NCBI GenBank assembly: GCA_039808985.1
Contig: JBDHUC010000011.1
Span: forward strand, 1 to 53,670
From: SXRF01 sp039808985
GTDB lineage: Bacteria > Pseudomonadota > Alphaproteobacteria > Rickettsiales > SXRF01
Reading direction: 5' to 3'
Length of the DNA: 53,670 nucleotides
Numbering within the stretch: position 1 is the first letter of the stretch; the number at the start of each line of letters is the position of its first letter. The notes beneath the pieces were generated by a model, which was not told the origin of the DNA, made no database searches, and saw only the letters and a program-made list of their open reading frames with translations. Of the stretch, positions 17,618-26,772 are shown piece after piece. The translations under genes were made by a program, and so were the position numbers.

Positions 17618-19207
17618 ATGAAACAGGCGAAAATCGCGGTAGTTGGCTGTGGATATTGGGGAAAAAACCTTGTCCGTAATATGGCCGAACTTGGGGCTCT
17701 TGCTGCAGTAGTTGACAGTAATGAACAAACCGCTGCAGAAATGGAAAAAACATATAATGTGCCAGCCATGGGCCTTGAAGGAATCCTGGCTGATAAGAAT
17801 ATAAACGGGGTAGTTATTGCCTCTTCTGCCACAACCCATGCGCCGCTTGCGCAAAAGGCGCTAAATGCAGGCAAGCATGTTTTTGTGGAAAAGCCCATAG
17901 CCCTTAATGCTTGCGATGCAAAATCGCTCGCAAAACTGGCCGAGGAAAAGAAACTGGTTCTGATGGTTGGCCATTTACTGCAATATCACCCTGCATTTAT
18001 TGCCCTGCTTAAAGAAATAAAAGCGGGAAAAATCGGCAAGCTTCTTTACGCGCAATCACACCGTATGAGTTTTGGTAAGATCCGCACCGAGGAAAACGTA
18101 CTTTGGAGTTTTGCGCCACATGATATTTCCATGCTGCTTGCTATTGCAGATGGTTCCCCGCAAACATTATCAGCCGAAGCATCAGCACAGATAACCAGTG
18201 GCATCGCTGATATTGCTACAATACATATGGATTTTGCCAGTGGTTTTCGCGCACATATAATGGTTTCCTGGCTGCATCCGATAAAAGAACACCGCCTTAT
18301 GGTGATAGGCGAAAAAGGCGCCATGGTTTTTGATGACAGCCTGCCCTGGGAACAAAAGCTGATGTTTTACAAAAATACCGTTGATATGAAGAATGGCTCC
18401 CCAACCGCGCAAAAAGGCGAGGCTATAGCCATCCCAGTAACTCAAAGTGAACCATTGCGCGCTGAGTGTGAGCATTTTTTAAATGCGGTTACGAACGGCA
18501 GCGAGGTCAGGACTGATGCAAAGGAAGCAATTGCAGTATTAGAAGTTCTAACAGCGGCTGAAAGGTCATTAAAAGAAAAAAACCGGGTAAAAGTAGGCGA
18601 CATGAAAAATTATTACGTTCACGAAACTGCAATTGTAGACTCTGGCTGCGAAATCGGGGAAGGAAGCAAAATATGGCATTTCAGCCATATACTTTCTGGC
18701 ACCAGAATCGGTAAAAATGTAAGCGTTGGCCAAAATGTTATGATTGGGCCAAATGTTGCTGTTGGTGATAATTGTAAAATTCAAAATAATGTCAGCCTGT
18801 ATAAAGGGGTAAATCTTGCTGACGGTGTTTTCTGCGGCCCTTCCTGTGTGTTTACCAATGTAAATACCCCCCGTTCTGAAGTAGAGAGAAAGAACGAATT
18901 TTTAGATACTCCTGTTGGGCGCGGGGCAACTATTGGAGCAAATGCAACTATTGTTTGCGGTCATAAAATTGGTGAATATTGCCTGATCGGCGCTGGCGCA
19001 GTAGTTACTAAAGATGTAAAACCACATGCGCTTATGGTCGGCAACCCTGCCCGGCAAATTGGATGGGTTAGCCATGCTGGCGATAAGCTGGGAAAAGATT
19101 TAATATGTCCGCGTGAAGGCAGGAAATATATTGAAAATAAAGATGGAAACCTTGAGGAAGTAATCTCAAAAGAGAGAAAAAAAAATGAAAAAATCCGCGC
19201 AGCCTAA
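17618..19207 (+). CDS. WbpB-WbpD fusion: sugar 3-dehydrogenase (Gfo/Idh/MocA) joined to left-handed-beta-helix N-acetyltransferase
   Basis: One 529-residue chain carries two steps normally done by separate proteins. Residues 1-325 are a Gfo/Idh/MocA oxidoreductase with the Rossmann motif GCGYWG (10-15), EKP (91-93) and SFAPHDISM, like WbpB/WlbA, which oxidises C3 of UDP-GlcNAcA. Residues 329-529 start MKNYYVHETAIVD and show hexapeptide repeats, the internal loop NVNTPRSEVERKNEF and GAGAVVTKDV, like the WbpD/WlbB 3-amino-sugar N-acetyltransferase. The Met at 329 marks where the separate gene would start, but the frame is unbroken. It heads a plus-strand operon with WbpA and WbpE homologues; the next gene overlaps it by 23 bases. 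Confidence 0.88.
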   Translation: MKQAKIAVVGCGYWGKNLVRNMAELGALAAVVDSNEQTAAEMEKTYNVPAMGLEGILADKNINGVVIASSATTHAPLAQKALNAGKHVFVEKPIALNACDAKSLAKLAEEKKLVLMVGHLLQYHPAFIALLKEIKAGKIGKLLYAQSHRMSFGKIRTEENVLWSFAPHDISMLLAIADGSPQTLSAEASAQITSGIADIATIHMDFASGFRAHIMVSWLHPIKEHRLMVIGEKGAMVFDDSLPWEQKLMFYKNTVDMKNGSPTAQKGEAIAIPVTQSEPLRAECEHFLNAVTNGSEVRTDAKEAIAVLEVLTAAERSLKEKNRVKVGDMKNYYVHETAIVDSGCEIGEGSKIWHFSHILSGTRIGKNVSVGQNVMIGPNVAVGDNCKIQNNVSLYKGVNLADGVFCGPSCVFTNVNTPRSEVERKNEFLDTPVGRGATIGANATIVCGHKIGEYCLIGAGAVVTKDVKPHALMVGNPARQIGWVSHAGDKLGKDLICPREGRKYIENKDGNLEEVISKERKKNEKIRAA

Positions 19208-20549
19208 ACTTGTTAAAGAACAGATTGCTTTTTCAGATATCCTTAAAAAGTTTGAGGATTGTAAGGCAACCATAGCGATTATGGGTATGGGATATGTTGG
19301 CTTCCCTCTGGCGCTTGCCACTCATAAGCAAGGCTTTTCTGTTCTTGGGTTTGATATTGACGCAGAAAAAGTAAAAAACCTCAATGCCGGGAAATCATAT
19401 CTTAAAGGTATTTCTGACGATGAAATAATGAGTATGGTTTCCGCTGGCCGTTTTCAGGCGACAACCGACATACAAAAACTAAAGGAAGCTGATGCGCTTA
19501 TCATGTGTGTGCCAACTCCATTAACTAAAAACCGGGAGCCGGATTTAAGCTTCGTAGAAGCCACTACAGCAATGATCGCTTCACAGCTTCGCAGTGGCCA
19601 GTTGGTGGTTTTAGAATCCACAACATATCCAGGAACAACCGGGGAATTAATAAAGCCAATGCTGGAAGAAACCGGGCTTGTATGCGGCGAGGATTTTTTC
19701 CTTGCTTATTCACCAGAGCGCGAGGACCCTGGCAATGGCTATTTTTCAACCCATTCTATCCCTAAAGTAGTTGGCGCTGATGATGAAAGATCCCAGAAAC
19801 TCGCTGTAACATTATACAATAATGTAGTTTCAAAAGCCGTGTTGGTATCATCATCAACAACAGCAGAGGCTGTAAAATTAACAGAAAATATTTTCCGTTC
19901 GGTAAACATAGCTTTAGTAAACGAGCTTAAGATGGTATTTTCGAAAATGGGAATTGACGTTTGGGAAGTAATTGAGGCGGCAAAAACCAAGCCTTTCGGC
20001 TTCATGCCTTTTTACCCCGGTCCTGGTGTTGGCGGTCACTGTATTCCTATTGATCCATTTTACCTTACCTGGAAATCGCGTGAATTCGATATGCCTACCC
20101 GCTTTATCGAACTGGCCGGTCAGATTAATGCAAAAATGCCGGATTACGTTATTGAATGCCTGCGCGAGGGAATGGACAGGCACCTGAAAAAAGGGCTGAA
20201 TGGCTCGCGGATATTGATGCTTGGCATAGCATATAAAAAAGATGTGGATGATATGAGAGAAAGCCCATCCATGATAATTTTCGAGCGACTCTTAGCTTAC
20301 GGCGCCAGCGTTGATTATCACGATAGTTTTATTCCGGTAATTCCGCATACGCGGGAACATAATAGCCTTGCAGGAATAAAATCCGTTTCCATAAATGAAA
20401 GTGTTATATCTGCGTATGATGCAGTGGTAGTGGCCACTGACCATAGCACAGTTGATTATAAAATGGTGTCTGACAATGCCAGGCTTATCGTTGACACACG
20501 CAATGTCACGACGGCATTTGAAGGCAAAAAACATATTATCAGGGCTTAA
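19185..20549 (+). CDS. wbpA: UDP-N-acetyl-D-glucosamine 6-dehydrogenase (WbpA/WecC type)
   Basis: A 454-residue nucleotide-sugar dehydrogenase that oxidises C6 of UDP-GlcNAc twice to give UDP-GlcNAc-uronic acid. The NAD motif IAIMGMGYVGFPLAL covers residues 30-44, the central dimerisation domain includes LVNELKMVFSKMG, and the catalytic Cys286 lies in GPGVGGHCIPIDPFYL. The C-terminal UDP-binding domain has YKKDVDDMRESPS. An AGAGAG stretch precedes the start, which lies inside the end of the fusion gene. With the neighbouring 3-dehydrogenase, aminotransferase and acetyltransferase activities it completes the diacetamido-uronic acid route. The symbol is by pathway; closely related WecC-type enzymes are hard to separate by eye. 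Confidence 0.9.
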   Translation: MKKSAQPKLVKEQIAFSDILKKFEDCKATIAIMGMGYVGFPLALATHKQGFSVLGFDIDAEKVKNLNAGKSYLKGISDDEIMSMVSAGRFQATTDIQKLKEADALIMCVPTPLTKNREPDLSFVEATTAMIASQLRSGQLVVLESTTYPGTTGELIKPMLEETGLVCGEDFFLAYSPEREDPGNGYFSTHSIPKVVGADDERSQKLAVTLYNNVVSKAVLVSSSTTAEAVKLTENIFRSVNIALVNELKMVFSKMGIDVWEVIEAAKTKPFGFMPFYPGPGVGGHCIPIDPFYLTWKSREFDMPTRFIELAGQINAKMPDYVIECLREGMDRHLKKGLNGSRILMLGIAYKKDVDDMRESPSMIIFERLLAYGASVDYHDSFIPVIPHTREHNSLAGIKSVSINESVISAYDAVVVATDHSTVDYKMVSDNARLIVDTRNVTTAFEGKKHIIRA

Positions 20550-20560
20550 CGGAGCGAAAG

Positions 20561-21709
20561 ATGGCTATAAAAAAAATCGAGTTTATTGATCTCGCGGCGC
20601 AACAAAAACTAATCCGGGAGAAAATTGACCTGGCTATTGCGGCTGTTCTCGACAAAGGCTCTTATATAATGGGTAAAGAAATCGAGATACTGGAAAAACA
20701 ATTGGCAGAATTTGCCAATGCAAAATACTGCCTGACCTGCTCAAGCGGGACAGATGCCCTGGCCCTTGTGTTAATGGCGCAAGGAATTAAAAGTGGCGAT
20801 GCGGTTTTCGTGCCAAGCTTTACATTTGCGGCAAGCGCAGAAGTTATAGCATTCCTTGGCGCAACCCCGGTGTTTGTTGATTGCCTTCCTGACACGTTTA
20901 ATATGTGCCCGGAAAGCCTTGTGCAGGCTATTGGGACAGCTAAAGATCTGGGTTTAAACCCTGCAGCAATAATGCCTGTTGATCTATTTGGACAACCAGC
21001 AGATTACAATAAAATCTTACCAATCGCAGAAAAAAATAATTTATGGGTTATATGCGATGCAGCGCAGGGTTTTGGCGGTGTCTACCACGGAAAAAAAGTG
21101 GGTAGCATTGGGCTAGCAACTGCCACCAGCTTTTTCCCGGCAAAACCGCTTGGTTGCTATGGTGATGGCGGCGCGGTGTTCACGAACGACTCAAAGCTGT
21201 ATGAGATATTGGTCAGCCTGCGTGTGCATGGCAAAGGCAATGATAAGTATGATAATATTCGTATTGGCATGAATGCCCGCCTTGACACATTGCAAGCAGC
21301 TATTTTAATTGAAAAGCTAGCTATATTTCCTGGTGAGTTAATTAATAGGCAGCGGGTAGCGGACAGATATAATTCATTGCTTGCAAATAGCTTTAAAACC
21401 CCATATGTGCCAAATGACTTAAGCTCTGCATGGGCACAATATACACTTATTGCTGAATCAACCAGACAGCGTGAACAATTACAGAATATATTAAAAGACG
21501 CCGGTATTCCCAGCATGGTTTATTACCCTAAACCATTGCATCAGCAGACTGCTTACAAGCATTACCCAACTGCAACCGGTGGCCGCTTACCGGTTTCTGA
21601 GAACCTTGCTGAGCGAGTGTTCAGCCTCCCAATGCATCCATACCTGGAAAATGATAGCATTGATTATATTGCCAGCGCGTTGCTTGGGGCTGTAAAGAAA
21701 GCAGCTTAA
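20561..21709 (+). CDS. wbpE: DegT/DnrJ/EryC1/StrS aminotransferase (WbpE type)
   Basis: A 382-residue PLP-dependent sugar aminotransferase. It has the family start IEFIDLAAQQ, the substrate block CSSGTDALALVLMAQGI, the PLP-contacting VICDAAQGFGG (D166) and the Schiff-base Lys195 in SFFPAKPLGCYGDGG. It should transaminate the 3-keto sugar made by the WbpB domain, using glutamate, to give the 3-amino-uronic acid that the WbpD domain acetylates. A clear GGAG lies 6 bases upstream of the ATG. The end overlaps the convergent O-antigen ligase gene by 4 bases. Confidence 0.92.
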   Translation: MAIKKIEFIDLAAQQKLIREKIDLAIAAVLDKGSYIMGKEIEILEKQLAEFANAKYCLTCSSGTDALALVLMAQGIKSGDAVFVPSFTFAASAEVIAFLGATPVFVDCLPDTFNMCPESLVQAIGTAKDLGLNPAAIMPVDLFGQPADYNKILPIAEKNNLWVICDAAQGFGGVYHGKKVGSIGLATATSFFPAKPLGCYGDGGAVFTNDSKLYEILVSLRVHGKGNDKYDNIRIGMNARLDTLQAAILIEKLAIFPGELINRQRVADRYNSLLANSFKTPYVPNDLSSAWAQYTLIAESTRQREQLQNILKDAGIPSMVYYPKPLHQQTAYKHYPTATGGRLPVSENLAERVFSLPMHPYLENDSIDYIASALLGAVKKAA

Positions 21710-22959
21710 TACCGCAACACATTGAGCGATGCTATAGCAGTACTTACGGAATACCATAATAATATTCCAGACCAGTTAGAAAACATGCTTTGCGTTGGCA
21801 TGAATGGGAAGAAGTTGGTAATAATGCACGCCAGTGCAAAAGCGGGAAGTATTCTATATACCCCATTTTGCGACATAAAATTTTTCAGGCATATATAAAT
21901 CATATATCCTACAATTATTACAAAAAACAACAGCCCGATTGCCCCTGTTTCTGCGAACCATTCCATATAAGGATTGTGCGGGTGCAGGTTACAGTAATCA
22001 ATCTCCCCACCCAAAGTTAATTTTGGGCAGAGTTCGCGGAACCCCTTAAGGCCAGCGCCTGTAAGCGGATGCTCAGCCCCTATATTAAATCCTGCAATCG
22101 CAAGCTTGCCGTAATTGGTCTGTGGATAGGTTGAAATTATTGTGTAAAAATCATAGGCGCGAACTTTAACCCAATCCTGGGTTACAAATAAAAGCAGGGC
22201 CAGAATAATAACGGCGAAGGCGGTTATTGCTACCGGCTTCCTTAGCCTTGGTTCAGATATTGCAATCAGCAATGCCGAGAACCCCATGCCTATTATAGTG
22301 CTGACAAACGCGGTGCGCTCGCCCGTTACCAGGATCATGCAAATCGCAGCTATCAGGATAAGTATAGAAAAAACAAGGTTAAATATTTTCTTTTCATCTA
22401 TTGCAAAAAACAAATATATCCCGATAACCGGGAGAAGCATTTTTGCGGTAAATATCCCGACTTTGACATTATTTATCGGGCCTGTCAGCCGACCACTTAC
22501 ATCACGAATATTACCAGTAAGCGATATTCCAAAAATATACTGCCATGTAGTATCTATGATTACAAAACACAGCATGGCAAGCATAATTACGCTAAAAATA
22601 TATAATGGTTTTTTGTTGCTAAGAACCCAGTCTTTTATCGCTATATAAAAAAATATGTAGCGAACCCACGGGACAGCGACACCAAAAGAGTTGCCCTGCC
22701 AATTTGAAAATAACGATATTATCAATAGCCAGCCCCAGGCCAGTAATCCTAATTTTACAACCGGATCGCCAAGCCACTGCCATCTATTATTGCCAATACA
22801 ATATACCAGCCATAACACGCCAATAAAAATTATGCATATTTCTGCAAAACTACGGCTGAAAATCAAACCTAAGGGCAAAAGCAGGGTAAATATATAAGCG
22901 GCCAGCCACAGGGATTGATACACATCATAGTTTTTTATAAATTGCGACAGCTTTACCAT
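21706..22959 (-). CDS. O-antigen ligase-like membrane protein (WaaL/Wzy_C family)
   Basis: A 417-residue polytopic protein. The family region starts with TGERTAFVSTIIGMGFSALL, where the conserved Arg after the Glu is expected to bind the lipid-linked glycan. A periplasmic loop with GLKGFRELCPKL and HPHNPYMEWFAETGAIGLL carries the conserved His. These are the features of O-antigen ligases, which join polymerised O-antigen to lipid A-core, and of the related polymerases. Since polymerase candidates exist elsewhere in the locus, ligase is the better call, but the two families cannot be separated by eye. Confidence 0.8.
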   Translation of the reverse strand: MVKLSQFIKNYDVYQSLWLAAYIFTLLLPLGLIFSRSFAEICIIFIGVLWLVYCIGNNRWQWLGDPVVKLGLLAWGWLLIISLFSNWQGNSFGVAVPWVRYIFFYIAIKDWVLSNKKPLYIFSVIMLAMLCFVIIDTTWQYIFGISLTGNIRDVSGRLTGPINNVKVGIFTAKMLLPVIGIYLFFAIDEKKIFNLVFSILILIAAICMILVTGERTAFVSTIIGMGFSALLIAISEPRLRKPVAITAFAVIILALLLFVTQDWVKVRAYDFYTIISTYPQTNYGKLAIAGFNIGAEHPLTGAGLKGFRELCPKLTLGGEIDYCNLHPHNPYMEWFAETGAIGLLFFVIIVGYMIYICLKNFMSQNGVYRILPAFALACIITNFFPFMPTQSMFSNWSGILLWYSVSTAIASLNVLRY

Positions 22960-23084
22960 GCGTTTATTGTTATATTTTATATAAAGGTTAGTGCTTTGAA
23001 ATAACTATATTTCATTATTTATCATGGCAACACTTAAAAGCATGATTTGCAAAGTTTACGCAGGATGCTGGCAAATAAAGCTGG

Positions 23085-25082
23085 TTAGAATTTAAAAGAC
23101 ACCCCAGCATACACGCTACGCCCTATTTCGGTCTGTTTCTGATATAGGAACGGTGTGAATTCCTTGTGGCGTTCATCGAAAAGATTTTGTCCAACAAGGC
23201 TTACACTTATAGCATCGGTAACAGGGTAGGAAAGCTTGGTATCGAAGCGGTAATAGCTGGGAACATCAATGCCGCTTAATTTGGAAACGGTGTAGAGGGA
23301 GTTAGTCATTTCCACCCGGTTCGGGAACAGGTAAGTAGAGCGCAGATTGAGCATATTTTTCGGGTGTTTTCCTACAAAGGACAATCCTATCTTCGCCTTA
23401 TCATCGAATTTCAGGTCAATGTAGCTGTAGGACCCGGCAAGCTGCCATGAGGAGGAAACATTATATTTAACCGAACTTTCAAAGCCGAACGAGTGCGCCT
23501 TGTTTACATTCTCAACGCTAATTGGCTGGCTTATATAACCGGCAAATACGGTAGGATCTCCCAGAATATCCTGCAGCAGGTTATTATACCTGTTATAAAA
23601 TGTGCTAACATCCACCGAAAGGGATTTTATCGGCTGGATGCGGTAGCCAAGTTCATAAGCCAGCAAATCTTCAGCGTCCGCCTTCTTATTAGGGGCAGCA
23701 GTATATAATACAGGAAGCGGAAGCGAAACTGTCGGCGGGTCAACAAGATATGATAACCGTCCATCAGAATCGAAACGGCTAGGGGTATGCACAGCGCGTG
23801 AAACCGAGGCCCAAACCGTCTGGGTATGGTCAGGAAGCCATGAGATACGGGCGCTTGGCTGGGCCTCGAACCCGGAATACTGGTTATGCTCAAATTTGGA
23901 ACCAAGCGTCAGAAACAGTTTATCTGGTATCAGGGTAAATTTATCCTGCAAGAAAGCATTATAAAGGCTATCATTCCTGGTAGCCGGGGTCAGGGCGTAT
24001 TGGGAGCTTGCATCATTTTTATCGTTTATAAAGCGGTAACCTACGCCCCAGATAAATTCCTGCCTGTTCCATCCGGTCCATACATGCTGGAATTCTATAT
24101 CCGCTGTATTGGCGACATCATTAAAAAACGAGGTTTTTTGCGAAGCGTTATCAAAGTAGGCCTGCAATGAGGTTTCCGACACCGGGCTTAGCTTTTCTTC
24201 CCAGCGCATCAAAATATTACCGCCGCCTAACTTGAAGCCCTTTGAACTGTAATAATAAGACGGGGAAGCCAAATCAGGAAATGTATATGAATAATCTTCA
24301 TCACTAGCATATATATCGCCCTGGATCTTAAGCTTGCCGCTATCCGATATTTTAAGGTCACTGCGGAAACCCGCCTGTTTTTTTCTCCATGAATCCCCGG
24401 CGTCATTTCCACCTACCAGGCTCTGGGAATTATTATCATCATATTTGGCATACATACGCGCATAGCTGTCACCGGCCACCTTAACCCCATAACGGACGCT
24501 GGTTTCGCCTATTTTATTGCCATACTCGGCGGTTGCCAGACCACCCTGCGTATCCTTGGAATTCTTTGTTATAATATTGATAACGCCGTTAACCGCATTC
24601 GCCCCCCAGAGAGTTGCCCCTGGTCCGCGTATAACTTCAATACGCTCAATATCTTCAAGCATCATATCCTGCGAGTCCCATATAACACCGGAGAATAATG
24701 GTGAATATATAGTCCTGCCGTCAACCAGCACCAGAAGCTTATTGGAAAACTGATCATTAAATCCACGCGCACTCACCGTCCAGTTATTAGATCCTGATTG
24801 AGTAACTACAATTCCCGGGGCCATGCGCAAAGTTTCCGGGATATTAGTAGCGCCGGAACGACGTATATCTTCCTGGGTTATCACAAAAATTGCCGCCGGG
24901 GCTTCATGCTCCGGCTCGGATTTTTTAGAAACCGATGTAACCTGTAAATTAGTAAGCTCAGCCAGCGACATGCTAAGCACCCTTTTTATTTCCGCATCGG
25001 AAATTTCATCTGCCGCCTGTGCCGCTGTCGGGAGCAGCGCCATGCTGAGCATCAATAACTTATATATATTAACCCTGGACAT
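23085..25082 (-). CDS. TonB-dependent outer-membrane receptor
   Basis: A 665-residue receptor with a signal peptide ending AAQAA near residue 23. The plug domain has APAAIFVITQEDIRRSGA, NIPETLRMAPG, SARGFNDQFSNKLLVLVDGR and IERIEVIRGPGATLWGANA. A 22-strand-type barrel follows and ends with the terminal aromatic SVYAGVSFKF. It takes up a ligand too large or too scarce for porins, with energy from TonB-ExbBD, none of which is encoded here. The ligand is unknown; siderophores, haem, cobalamin and glycans all use this family. It is divergent from the P450 gene across about 170 bases, which suggests shared control. I saw no clear Fur box there. Confidence 0.9.
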   Translation of the reverse strand: MSRVNIYKLLMLSMALLPTAAQAADEISDAEIKRVLSMSLAELTNLQVTSVSKKSEPEHEAPAAIFVITQEDIRRSGATNIPETLRMAPGIVVTQSGSNNWTVSARGFNDQFSNKLLVLVDGRTIYSPLFSGVIWDSQDMMLEDIERIEVIRGPGATLWGANAVNGVINIITKNSKDTQGGLATAEYGNKIGETSVRYGVKVAGDSYARMYAKYDDNNSQSLVGGNDAGDSWRKKQAGFRSDLKISDSGKLKIQGDIYASDEDYSYTFPDLASPSYYYSSKGFKLGGGNILMRWEEKLSPVSETSLQAYFDNASQKTSFFNDVANTADIEFQHVWTGWNRQEFIWGVGYRFINDKNDASSQYALTPATRNDSLYNAFLQDKFTLIPDKLFLTLGSKFEHNQYSGFEAQPSARISWLPDHTQTVWASVSRAVHTPSRFDSDGRLSYLVDPPTVSLPLPVLYTAAPNKKADAEDLLAYELGYRIQPIKSLSVDVSTFYNRYNNLLQDILGDPTVFAGYISQPISVENVNKAHSFGFESSVKYNVSSSWQLAGSYSYIDLKFDDKAKIGLSFVGKHPKNMLNLRSTYLFPNRVEMTNSLYTVSKLSGIDVPSYYRFDTKLSYPVTDAISVSLVGQNLFDERHKEFTPFLYQKQTEIGRSVYAGVSFKF

Positions 25083-25254
25083 AATAAAGTCTCTAATTAG
25101 TTATTCAATTCATCACAGCAAATTATTAAGCGACCATACTGTAATAACCTGATAAAGTTAAAATTAGATTAACCAATTATAACCATATGATTAATATACT
25201 TGCTTAGCTGCATAATTCTGAATATATAAATTGAAAACCAACATCGCTAATTAT

Positions 25255-26664
25255 ATGTCAGATAATAAAACTTATAGCGTAAGCAGGCTGAAAGGGGCTC
25301 CGGTTCTCGGATTTTTAATCCCAGCAATTAAAAATCCATTAGGGTTAGTATTGGATCTATCACATAAACATGGAGATATTGTCTTACTTCCGGTTTTAGG
25401 CGAAGACGCAATACAGGTTAACAATCCTGAGATAATACGTCATATATTTATTGATAATCAGAAAAATTATAAAAAAAGCAAACCCTATATAAGGTTTGAA
25501 TCAGCAATCGGCCTTGGGCTTCTTACCAGCAATGGAGATAAATGGAAGCGCGACCGGCAGAAAATCCAGCCAATGTTTAACCGCGAACAGATAGCCGGTT
25601 ATTATTATGATGTAGTGAATGTGGTAACTGAGAAATACAAGCAGCGCTGGCTTAAACTCACGGAAAACGGAAAATTTGAACTTAATATCACAAAAGAAAT
25701 GGCAAAAATAACCACAGAGGTTATTTTACGCTCGATTTTTGGCAATAATATAAGCGATGAAACCGTAGCATCACTGCATCATTCCTATAATGTACTTATT
25801 CAATATTTGCAGAGCATCCGCGTTATATATAACGTTGACCTTCGCAAAATATTTTGCCACCCGGCATATTTCCGTTTCAAAAAAGAACTGGATAATATTG
25901 AAAACCAGATAAAGATTCTAAGCGAACAATACAGGAGCAGTGGACGCAATGATAAGTATAACATGCTTTCCCTGCTTATCGAGGCGCAGAAAGCCGACCC
26001 GGAAAATTTCACTGAAAAAGACATACGCGACCATGCGGTAAGCATGGTATTTGCAGGCTTTGAAAGCACATCCATACTTATGCAGTGGATATGGTATGTA
26101 CTGGATGAAAATTTATATGTGCGTAATAAATTATTAGAAGAAATTGTAAATATTGCCCCCAGCACCGCAACGGAAGACAGCAGCAAGCTGACTTTCGATG
26201 AAGTTAAGAAGATGGATTATATGACATTGGTTTTAAAAGAAACCATGCGCATATACCCTCCTTTCTGGATGATTGGCAGAGAAGCTATAAATGATGATAA
26301 TTTTGGCGATTTCAAGGTAAAAAAAGGCGCGACAATTGTGGTTTCCCAGATAGGGATGCACAGGCATCCAAAATACTGGAATAATCCCAACAGCTTTATA
26401 CCGGAGCGTTTCCTGCCAGAGAATGAGAAAAAAATTGATGATGGCATTTACTTTCCCTTCCTGCATGGCGGCAGGAAATGCAGCGGCTATATGTTTGTAG
26501 ATATGGAGGCGAGGACTATTATTGCAAAACTGCTTCCCCTGTTTACAGTTACAGCATTAAACAAGCTTGATAATGGGATTAAGCCTGGAATTTCCCTGAA
26601 GCTTAAGAAGCCTCTTATGGTGGAGATTGACCGCGTATCCAGGATCAATAAAGAGCTGCCTTGA
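25255..26664 (+). CDS. Cytochrome P450
   Basis: A haem monooxygenase with all class landmarks: WKRDRQKIQPMF (C-helix WxxxR), VFAGFESTS in the I-helix, KETMRIYPP (K-helix ExxR), FIPERFLPE, and the haem loop FLHGGRKCSG with the cysteine thiolate ligand. Overall it is closest in look to the CYP4/CYP102-like fatty-acid hydroxylases, so a fatty-acyl substrate is possible. I start at the ATG at 25255 (469 residues); an in-frame TTG 8 codons upstream is also open, and neither has a strong ribosome site. It is divergent from the TonB receptor and convergent with the acyltransferase across a palindromic element. No ferredoxin or reductase partner is adjacent. Confidence 0.93.
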   Translation: MSDNKTYSVSRLKGAPVLGFLIPAIKNPLGLVLDLSHKHGDIVLLPVLGEDAIQVNNPEIIRHIFIDNQKNYKKSKPYIRFESAIGLGLLTSNGDKWKRDRQKIQPMFNREQIAGYYYDVVNVVTEKYKQRWLKLTENGKFELNITKEMAKITTEVILRSIFGNNISDETVASLHHSYNVLIQYLQSIRVIYNVDLRKIFCHPAYFRFKKELDNIENQIKILSEQYRSSGRNDKYNMLSLLIEAQKADPENFTEKDIRDHAVSMVFAGFESTSILMQWIWYVLDENLYVRNKLLEEIVNIAPSTATEDSSKLTFDEVKKMDYMTLVLKETMRIYPPFWMIGREAINDDNFGDFKVKKGATIVVSQIGMHRHPKYWNNPNSFIPERFLPENEKKIDDGIYFPFLHGGRKCSGYMFVDMEARTIIAKLLPLFTVTALNKLDNGIKPGISLKLKKPLMVEIDRVSRINKELP

Positions 26665-26669
26665 AATTT

Positions 26670-26772
26670 AGAGCGTTTTCGCTTTAGTTGTGCGTTAGGC
26701 ATCCGAGGCGAAGTGTACAATAGTACATGAGACGAAGGATAACAACACGCACGATTAAATGGAAAATGCTCT
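26670..26772. repeat. Dispersed palindromic element, short copy
   Basis: A 103-base inverted repeat with the same arms as the element at 6825-6988; the left 49 bases are identical and the right 50 differ by one. Only AATA separates the inner GTAC ends. It lies between the convergent P450 and acyltransferase genes, and its right edge supplies the TAG stop of the acyltransferase. Size and design recall the intergenic palindromes of Rhizobiales (RIME) and Rickettsia (RPE), but I cannot assign a named family. No open frame of its own is seen, so it would need outside enzymes to move. Confidence 0.85.

Noticed and set aside
17618..19207. Two separate genes joined by a sequencing error
   Set aside because: The frame is continuous with good coding character across the junction at about residue 325-329, and there is no stop or ribosome site at the internal ATG; the fusion is the simpler reading, though an assembly error cannot be fully excluded.
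25083..25254. Fur or other iron-box in the receptor/P450 divergent region
   Set aside because: The AT-rich sequence has short inverted bits but nothing matching the 19-base Fur consensus; iron control cannot be claimed.
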